From assembly GCA_001579985.1 (NCBI GenBank), contig LRSR01009626.1, positions 1 to 39,053 of the forward strand: DNA of 39,053 nucleotides. The letters are read 5' to 3'. The notes below the pieces were generated by a model. The model was not told the origin of the DNA. It saw only the letters and a program-made list of their open reading frames with translations, and did no database searches. The stretch comes from Hypsibius dujardini. Lineage: Eukaryota; Tardigrada; Eutardigrada; Parachela; Hypsibiidae. Position numbers and translations under genes: made by a program. Of the stretch, positions 31,521 to 39,053 are shown in pieces (within the stretch, counting starts at the first letter, position 1; every line of letters begins with the position of its first letter).

Positions 31521-32724
31521 ATTTGTGTGTGGAGTGTTTGAGGGGAATTTAGTAGGCTAATTTCTTTGGTCAACTTGGCCTGGTGGTACAGAGAAAAAAG
31601 GACGCTGAAAAGGATCGATAATCGGTTTGATTGGCCTCAGTGCTGAAATTAATTATTTCCCATTTTCGCAATTTTGCAATTTCGTGGATAATCAATGGCA
31701 AACTAGAAAATTCTTAAAAGTATTTAAAATTTAATTAAAACCGAAAAAAGTAAAGGAAATTTATCCTTTAATTTTTTATAAATTTTACCTTTGTAGCATA
31801 AAAATTTAAAACTTGGAATGATGTAAAAAAATATTGAAAAGATCGATGTAAAAAATGTGATTGATGGGTCTACGCTGCTTGATATTAACTACTTTTTTAT
31901 TTTTTGAATTGCTAAGGGAAATCAATTAGCAATGCGAGATGCCGGAAGTGCATAATTTGAATTTAATGAAGAGAGAAAAGGAAAGAGGCGCCATGCGTTA
32001 ATAGCGCTAAATAATTGCGCCAATCATTTCGCCGTAACTGTTTTTTCTCTTGCATATTTAACGCTGAAAAATCAACAGACACGTTGAACAGCAATTTACA
32101 TAACTGACTAACGATTTTACCGTACAAGCTGAGACATGATTAATATTTTAATATTTAATTATTTTAATATTTTAATATTTTATCACTCTTTCCGGCGTAA
32201 ATTTTCTAAGATGCATAAAACCGTTTTCGAATATATTTTCCAGTCTTCCTATACAAATTGTTACAGACAGGAAAATAAATAAACATGTTTCACTCTTAAT
32301 AACAAAATTTAACTCAAAAAAATACATTCATTTTCTTGTCCTGAAAAAATAATTTGTTCACAAAAAATTTTGAAATTTGTGGCCCGCTGGAAATTTTCCC
32401 GTCGTCAACCAAAAAAATTCATTAAAGTGTAGGAGCGCTCTGGGACAGCCATCGTGGTGGACTGTGGAATTAGCCTCAATTGCCTGCAGGCTTGCTGTGG
32501 AGAAGCGGAAACGTCGGCACAACCGACGGCGACGGGCGGCGAATACTTTCCAAGGCAAACGTCGAGCGCAACGAACACGTAATAAAGGGTTTCCGAAGTG
32601 CGCGTTGTTGCATACACAGTTACATAGTTACACACACAGACTTAGCACAGACACACAAATATTCTTCCCACTGACTGGGTCCTCCCCCGGAGCTTCATCC
32701 GCAGTCACAAACTTCCTGTAGTGT

Positions 32725-32728
<4 letters not shown>

Positions 32729-32771
<43 letters not shown>

Positions 32772-32850
32772 GCGTGTTTGTCTGTCTGTGTGTCTGTCTG
32801 TCTGTCTGTCTGTGTGTCTATTTCTTTGTTATCTGTCTGTCTGCCTGCCT
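32729..32850. repeat. (TCTG)n array
   Basis: Pure TCTG from 32729 to about 32770, then TGTG variants to about 32850. Confidence 0.9.
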
Positions 32851-33538
32851 GTATCTCGGGATACAAGTTTAGATTGCGCGAGAGACCTCGTAGTCTCATT
32901 AATTATGAGATTTGCGGTTGACCCCGATTCGCACACTAACTCGGTATTTGGTGTGCGATGCCTGTCTGTGCAGTGATCTCGCGAGGGACAATCAGGAAAG
33001 GGCGCATGACTCTGGGAATAACTCGCATTAATTCGGCCATCCCGAAATTGATTTTTCTTCCCGGCTTCCTTGGAGCCAAGGCTGGAGCACTCTCAGTCAA
33101 TGGTCGCTCACTCGCTTGTCTATTCCCCGTGGGGACGACGCCGCACTGGTGTGCTGCGCTACTTGACCACAACCCCAAAGCTATCCATGGTATTCCATCA
33201 AAAACGGCATGTTCATTCCGTCATGCATCGCTGGAATTTAGCTTTTATGAAAATGAATTTGATTTTGGCGAGTCTAATTTGTCTCAGAACAAAATTTTAA
33301 AAAAACCCCACAGAACATACAAAAATAATCCAGGATAAGTTTTTTATAAGACATTTTACATGAAAGCTAAAATTTTTTTTATCATTGCTGACCAATAGAA
33401 AACAAATTCAGTAACGACCGATTTCATTTGCATGCTCCGCTACTAAAATATTAAATATACAGGCGGAAAGGTAAAATTTCATGTTTTATTACAGTATAAT
33501 ATTTTAATACTAAATCTTTTGATTTCCTTCTGGGCGTG

Positions 33539-33554
33539 TCAGACAATTGTCTGA
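33539..33554. repeat. 16-bp perfect palindrome
   Basis: TCAGACAATTGTCTGA, identical on both strands; its arms are the CAGAC/GTCTG motif of the local microsatellites. Confidence 0.9.
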
Positions 33555-33556
33555 AT

Positions 33557-33614
33557 GGAAACGCATCACTGCACAAATTCAAACGGATGCTTCGACGAAC
33601 TACAACGCTTCGCA
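33557..33614. repeat. 58-bp direct repeat, copy 1
   Basis: Begins ggaaacgcatcactgcac and matches 33733-33790 with four mismatches. The pair flanks a (TCTG)n array. Confidence 0.9.
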
Positions 33615-33649
33615 GTTGTAGCGTCCTGACTGCAAACTTTCTGTAGTGT

Positions 33650-33650
<1 letters not shown>

Positions 33651-33700
<50 letters not shown>

Positions 33701-33725
33701 GCCTGTCTTTCTGTCTGTCTGTCTG
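33651..33725. repeat. (TCTG)n array between direct repeats
   Basis: Near-pure TCTG with one CCTG and one TTTC variant. It is preceded by caaactttctgtagtgtttt, a segment shared with the array at 32729. Confidence 0.92.
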
Positions 33726-33732
33726 GACGGGC

Positions 33733-33790
33733 GGAAACGCATCACTGCACAAATTCAAACGGATGCTTGGACGAACCACAATGGTTCGCA
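33733..33790. repeat. 58-bp direct repeat, copy 2
   Basis: Second copy of 33557-33614, offset 176 bp. Confidence 0.9.
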
Positions 33791-34280
33791 ATGTCTACCG
33801 TACCGATTAGTTTCCTTCAACGGTTCACACAATATTGCTATAAAATTGCCTGCCCATTGATCTTATTGTTCAATGGCTTGGACATGGAATTTCGCAACAA
33901 TAAACAGCTGCCCGCAGTCTGCACGTCTGACTTTCCTTTGTACGAGCTTTCTGAAAAAGTCACGAAAACTTTTCAGACAACAACAAAACTGGCTGACTAA
34001 ACCATTTTCACTACTAGAAATACAATATTACTATACCTATGCATATGACAGGTTGGTTGTCTGTGGAACCAGTTTTCCATGCAAAATTACAAAATTTTCT
34101 AAATTATCTAACTTTTTATTAACTGTCTTTGTACAATTTCCTCAGGCAAATATTTAGATATCGGTTTTTTTTCCATGCTTCCTCGGGATATACGCGGCTT
34201 TACTTACTGCTAAATAAATTATTCCAAGCGCTGCGAATAAAATCAATGATTCTATGTAATCGCGATACCGGAAGCCAGAA

Positions 34281-34336
34281 CGGATACACCGTCGATCAAA
34301 TCCCAAAACGGATACACCGTCGATCAGATCCCAAAG
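34281..34336. repeat. 28-bp tandem duplication
   Basis: Two adjacent copies of a unit beginning cggatacaccgtcgatca, two mismatches. Confidence 0.9.
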
Positions 34337-35206
34337 AACAGCAGCGCTACACTCCGCACAAGAAAAACATTTTGTCTCCAAATAGACATGACAAGAGAGT
34401 TACTTGCAGAACTCCAAATGATCATAAAACAGTCAGTCAGTCAGTCAGTCAGTAACCGCCGTCCCATACAAAAGACGAGGGTCCTCTCAACGTGATGCAA
34501 CGTAATGCAGCCGGACAGACGTCACAGAAATCGCTCCCCGTACAATTGATGAGAGGGAGTAGTGTGCGAGTATATAGAGACCTTCGGTGCCTCTCTAAAA
34601 ATGATTGAGAGAAGAATATCACCGAAAACAGGAAATATGGATTATAGCACTGACAGACAGACAAAGTGTCCGTCTGTCTGGGAGACCGCGGGAGAGACTC
34701 GCAGGCGGAGGAGGAGGAGGAGGAGTAGGAGGGGTGAAAGTCAGATTGACATAAACTGGATACGTCCGTTCATTCCACTGTGTATGTACACACACACACA
34801 CACACACACGCTGTGCAGTATGTGTCTGTATGTATTCTCTGTTGCGTATATATATGAAATTTCACCGGAAAACAAATAACATTCACATGGCAATCGGAAA
34901 AAGAGGAAGAGAGAGAGAGAGAGTCACGAAAAAAGAGCTACAATTCCAATTCATCCATCACCGGTGCGGAAAAACTCACGTCAATAGTACTACACAACAC
35001 GCCGGGTACCGGCACCGTAATCAAGCACCGTCAGTTACACTTGAATGGAGTTTGTATGAATTGTCTATAGACATTCTGCGTTTGGGGTGGACTAACGATT
35101 GAAGGTACTAGTCAGCTTGGACTTCGAGCTCATATCTGATTGGCGGATGCGATCGTTCATGGTTGGACCTGAAGTACGAGTATATACGAGTCGATATGTA
35201 TATTAC

Positions 35207-35412
35207 AGTGTAGTAGTGGCAGTGGTAGGGCTGTAGTGGTAGTGGTAGGGCTGTAGTGGTAGTGGTAGTAATGGTAGTGGTAGTGGTAGTGGTAGTGGTA
35301 GGGCTGTAGTGGTAGTGGTGGTAGTGGTAGCGGTAGTGGTAGTGGTAGCGGTAGTGGTAGCGGTAGCGGTAGTGGTAGTGGTAGTGGTAGTAGTGGTAGT
35401 GATAGTGATGAG
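35207..35412. repeat. (GTAGTG)n-type array
   Basis: Imperfect ggtagt hexamers with a recurrent gggctgtagt interruption (three copies between about 35227 and 35310). On the - strand it reads as a His/Tyr or Pro/Leu repeat, which is not a credible gene. Confidence 0.9.
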
Positions 35413-35916
35413 GTGACGGTGACGGACAGTGTTGTTTGTGGTGCCACCTGTGACGCCGCTGACACATTAAATCGGTAAACAATGGTTACACCTCTTTCGT
35501 GTGGAGTCGGTTATAAATTACGGTTCATATGTGTCTGTCTGTGACATAAACTGACGCGAGTAAAGAAAGGGTAAATTTGAATAATCAATAACGCGGCTAT
35601 AAGTGCCTTGTGGACTTGCTGTGGAGTTGTGTACAGTGTACACGGTTTGGTGTAAGTGATGTACCTTCAAGGTTAGTTGGTCCTTGATAGGATATGTTTC
35701 AGCCCAACAGTCTCAAACCTCGGAAACTTCCGAAGTCTAGAAATAATTCATTTCGAAATCGCATTCCGGAGTATAACAAAGTTTGGTAAGTTGGAGTTCT
35801 TCAAATTGTTAACGACTTATGCCATTAGATCCATCTCCGCAGACATACAACCCATGCATGGGTCACGCTATTAAATTACCATTGCATCCCAATAAATTGA
35901 GAGTGCAGGAAGTTCA

Positions 35917-35947
35917 TGCCTGCCTGCCTGCCTGCTTGCCTGCCTGT

Positions 35948-35990
<43 letters not shown>

Positions 35991-35993
35991 CCA
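35917..35993. repeat. (CCTG)n array
   Basis: About 19 CCTG units with one cttg and one tctg interruption; the purest CCTG stretch in the window. Confidence 0.92.
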
Positions 35994-36642
35994 TGTCTGC
36001 AATCCATCATTTCCAAACAGTTTTTGCAGTTTTTTTCTATTTATCTAGATATATTTATATTACATGTTAAAGTGGCTTACTTTCGCGTGTGTACAGTACT
36101 GTTGAGCACATACATTTGTTTTCCTTCGACATCATCTAAATATATCGGTTTGTTCTTCGTGTAAATTAAAAAAACGATGTCCGGTTTCCCATCTCAATTT
36201 TCGGTGTAGTTTAAAGCTCCAAAATGATGTTCGGGTAAAGAGAAAAGACTTCTTGCGTAATCGATTGCCAGATGTCCAATGACCGCTGCGGCTAAAATTA
36301 CACCTGCAATCTCATTAATATCTTCTTGTGCATACATAAAGTGAACACAAATGCACGCGCGAAGGAGCGGTTTCCAATCAAGGATAACCCCAAAGATAAC
36401 CCCGGCACCTAATGCGACAAAAAAAGACAAACGTGTCTTCACGAGTACTGTCTGAGGGTTCAGATTACAAGTCTTTAGTAATAGGTAATCGCCAACGCCG
36501 CGGCGCCGCGACTGCTCAATATATGCGGCACCTTCTTCAACGGTCAAACTCTCTCCCTAACTCTCTTTCTCGAGAGAGAAAAAACCTCCTCGCAATTCTC
36601 GACATAAGAGTAAAGCACTCTCACTTTCTTGTGGAACCACCT

Positions 36643-36712
36643 TGTCCGTGTCTGTCTGTCTGTCTGCCTCGCTGTGTCTGTCTGTCTGTCTGTCTGTCTG
36701 TGTCTGTCGCTG
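36643..36712. repeat. (TCTG)n array
   Basis: TCTG units interrupted by cctcgctgtg. Confidence 0.85.
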
Positions 36713-37546
36713 TCGGAAACTCAATCAGCGGACCGCCATCAGAGACCTACTATTACTCGGACAACGTTTCAGGCAACACGACAGGGAAACCCGTTTCAGG
36801 CAGGGAAGAGAGACAGAGACAGACATCGTGCGTTCGAAACACATCCTCCTCCTTCGGAGAGGCTCTCGCACTCACGGAGAGACCTCACACCGCTCTCCGC
36901 TCTCAAGTGCCCTTCATCCGTCGCGATCGTGCGAAGAAATGTGATATGCCTGCCTGCCTGCTTATTCACACACAGGCACAGGCATGTAGATACATGAGAG
37001 AGAGAGAGTAGTATCTTGAGGAAAACACCAAGAGACCTCCCGACGACCGTTTTTTCCCCCGCGACAGGGACACGTTTCTCGGACTGTGTATCGCAGTGCT
37101 ATGTCTGTCTGCCTGTCTCGCGGTCTGCCTGTCGCTCTCGTGTCTGAATGACAGCCGTTAAATTCAAGAACACTATCCGCGGTCAGCTATCCCAGCATTC
37201 CTCTTCCTCCTCTGTCCCCATGATAAAGCGGGTAATGAAGTACTTCATAGATGTAGTAGGGGGTACTTGGCGTCGATGTACTGTAGTTGAACAGTACGTG
37301 AGCTACTTTGATACATTTTTTACAGCTGACACCGGGTGTGTGTCTGCGGACCGCTCTTGTTAAATATTTCAGAATCACTATATGGCCTGCCAAAATATTC
37401 AGCCCTTATGGTTATATGACTTGGCCTGTCCACCAGATGAATTCAAAAAACGGGTCAAATGGATCGTTTTGCCGATTGATTGTCTGTCCGTCATCGGAAG
37501 AGGGCCACTACAGGCGGCGACATTATATTGAGTGACTTGATGCTTT

Positions 37547-37725
37547 TCTGCCTGCCTGCCTCTGTGTCTGCCTGTCTGTCTGTATGTCTGCCTGTTTGCT
37601 TCTGTGTCTGTCTGTCTGTCTGTCCGTCCGTCTGTCTGTGTCTGTCTGTCTGTCTGTCAGTCTATCCGTCCGTCTGTCTGTGTCTGTCTGTCTGTCAGTC
37701 TATGTGCCTGCCTGCCTGGCTATGC
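37547..37725. repeat. TCTG/CCTG array with internal duplication
   Basis: Contains two copies of a unit of about 52 bp, each with a tctgtctgtcagtctat segment (about 37620-37705). Confidence 0.85.
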
Positions 37726-38226
37726 TTGGTTTTGCCTGTTCGTTTGCAAAACGTCGTACGTTCTTTCTACCTTTTCATCGTGGCGCGATCTACCTTTGAA
37801 CACGAGACTAAGCAAAAGGGAGACAAGGACAGGCATTGAAGTCCTGCATTTTGTTGTTTCCACGAAATGTATCCGTACATTAAGTGTAGACCAGTCTGGT
37901 CGACATCAGCAAATTATTATCCAATTCGTAAAGGAATGGGAAATATAATCCGCAAGTAATCAGCGTTTCATTCAAGCACCCGGGTCAGCGTCGTTGACGT
38001 TAGTGTGATCAGCACCCACAAAATACATGCATGTAAAACCCCATAAGTGACCACTTGAGCGGATTATGCCGGAACAGGGCCCCAGAAAACACAGCACGCT
38101 ACTGTTCGTTTGAACTTTGAGATACTACGCATCGCATTGCATAGTTTGGGTTCATACAAAAGCCCATAAATCCTGCCCAACTTTGCAAAACAGACAGTCA
38201 AAATTGTGGGATAGAAATGCCCGCAG

Positions 38227-38338
38227 AGAGACATTTAGACACACAAACAGACAGACAGACACACAGACAGACACACAGACACACAGACACACAGACACAC
38301 AGACACACAGACACACAGGCACACAGGCATTTAGATAC

Positions 38339-38391
<53 letters not shown>

Positions 38392-38392
38392 T
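38227..38392. repeat. (ACACAGAC)n then (CAGA)n array
   Basis: Octamer cacacaga repeats to about 38316, then pure CAGA at 38337-38392; CAGA orientation on the + strand, unlike its neighbours. Confidence 0.9.
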
Positions 38393-38862
38393 AGTCACCG
38401 TGCCTTTACACGACAGATACAGTGTACCCGAACAGTGCTGAACAACGCGTTCGAAGTAAAGAAACTCGATCCCACGTTCAACTTTGATCCAGCTGGCCTA
38501 TTACCTATTATATTTCACCGCTACCCCGCGTGACAATTTTTTCCACCTCATCAGTTCCGTCAAGCAAGCCGTATGCATATAGGCATAACTGGCATATAAA
38601 GTACCAAAGAAGAGGTGTATCGAAAACGAACATGACCATGTAAATCGCAGAATGCTCAACGCGTTGCAATCGTACTTGCACTAACAAGTAACGGATACTT
38701 CCGCGGAAAGTGAGCGTTCACATAATTACACAGTCAATGCCACCGATAAAAACTTGCGAAGAAAAACATTCCCCTATCAATATTAATACAAATCTACAAA
38801 ACTCCCTTCAGACACAAAAAGGAAAGCGACTTTTGAACCGAATATGAAAACACGTGACTTAC

Positions 38863-38933
38863 ACGTGAAAACGAACCGGTTTTACAACGTAATTACAGGC
38901 CACATTCAGCGCGTTAATCATGTCCACCGGCAT
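38863..38933 (-). other. Possible coding exon of an unidentified gene
   Basis: On the - strand a 42-codon frame contains GQHNGENMPVDMINALNV; an internal ATG (38933) gives MPVDMINALNVACNYVVKP and the frame meets a consensus donor, CACGT|gtaagt, at 38863/38862. No repeat composition. I do not recognise the family; the P.D.I.ALNV string is faintly like an Argonaute linker segment but not enough to name it. The window ends before confirming exons could be seen. Confidence 0.25.
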
Positions 38934-39053
38934 GTTCTCACCGTTGTGTTGGCCTTGTCCGTGTGGATAATAATTACATTGGGATAATTAAGTAGCCGGA
39001 AAGAGAGTATTTACAGTGGACAAAAAACCGCAGTCCGTTCTTCCGCTAAAAAG

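Larger units (their letters stand above)
29945..38860. other. Region upstream of SHANK, no supported gene
   Basis: About 9 kb with no conserved domain or consistent exon chain on either strand. It is AT-rich at 31.6-32.4 kb and 33.3-34.2 kb, and otherwise marked by micro- and minisatellites. It may contain SHANK non-coding first exons and promoters that I cannot identify. Confidence 0.5.

Noticed and set aside
32958-33338. 126-codon + strand frame upstream of SHANK, considered as a transposon or gene fragment
   Set aside because: No recognisable motif, and its C-terminal third is low-complexity AT-rich sequence.
35108-35482. His/Tyr- or Pro/Leu-rich - strand frames
   Set aside because: They are translations of the GTAGTG repeat, with no flanking coding evidence.
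1608-38398. Numerous open frames rich in CLSV, TDRQ, LPAC or VCVCV repeats on both strands
   Set aside because: They are translations of CAGA/TCTG/CCTG/CA microsatellites, which lack stop codons in every frame; there is no other coding evidence.

Overview
This is an intron-bearing animal nuclear locus, not a prokaryotic or viral one. Two protein-coding genes can be reconstructed end to end from GT-AG splice sites, phase-compatible exons and recognisable families. They lie tail to tail. MAF1, the RNA polymerase III repressor, is on the + strand at 1015-2637 in 4 exons. A SHANK postsynaptic-scaffold homologue is on the - strand, from an ATG at 29669 down to a stop at 4912, in 15 coding exons encoding 1357 aa. 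The SHANK sequence is of invertebrate type. Together with the degenerate tetranucleotide repeats it suggests a spiralian animal, possibly a flatworm, but the species call is low confidence.

Layout. 1-965: AT-rich DNA with a diverged repeat of about 215 bp, ending at a strong 3' splice site 49 nt before the MAF1 ATG. 1015-2637: MAF1. 2638-4911: convergent intergenic/3' region with a CAGA array and a hairpin-rich inverted repeat. 4912-13694: compact 3' part of SHANK (ankyrin repeats, PDZ, Pro/Ser/Gln-rich tail). 13695-29477: three large SHANK introns (about 3.9, 3.5 and 8.2 kb) separating the small exons of the N-terminal SPN domain. 29478-29944: first coding exon with its 5' UTR. 29945-39053: upstream DNA with no gene I can support, rich in micro- and minisatellites.

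SHANK carries an SPN (F0-like) N-terminus, ankyrin repeats, a canonical PDZ domain, proline-rich SH3-ligand-like segments and a C-terminal PPPEF Homer-type motif. I find no SH3 domain between ankyrin and PDZ, and no SAM domain. The stop codon follows one residue after the Homer motif, and MAF1 lies only 2.3 kb further on. MAF1 is a nuclear/cytoplasmic growth regulator with no functional link to SHANK that I can infer, so their proximity is probably incidental.

The dominant oddity is a family of (CAGA)n/(TCTG)n arrays and relatives (hexamer TCTGTG, CCTG, 8-, 17-, 20- and 21-bp minisatellites) in most introns and intergenic stretches. The tetranucleotide has no stop codon in any of six frames. 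It therefore creates many spurious Cys-Leu-Ser-Val and Thr-Asp-Arg-Gln open frames, and it keeps several introns open in frame with the preceding exon. I found no convincing rRNA, tRNA, CRISPR or intact transposon, and no clear novel multi-gene system.
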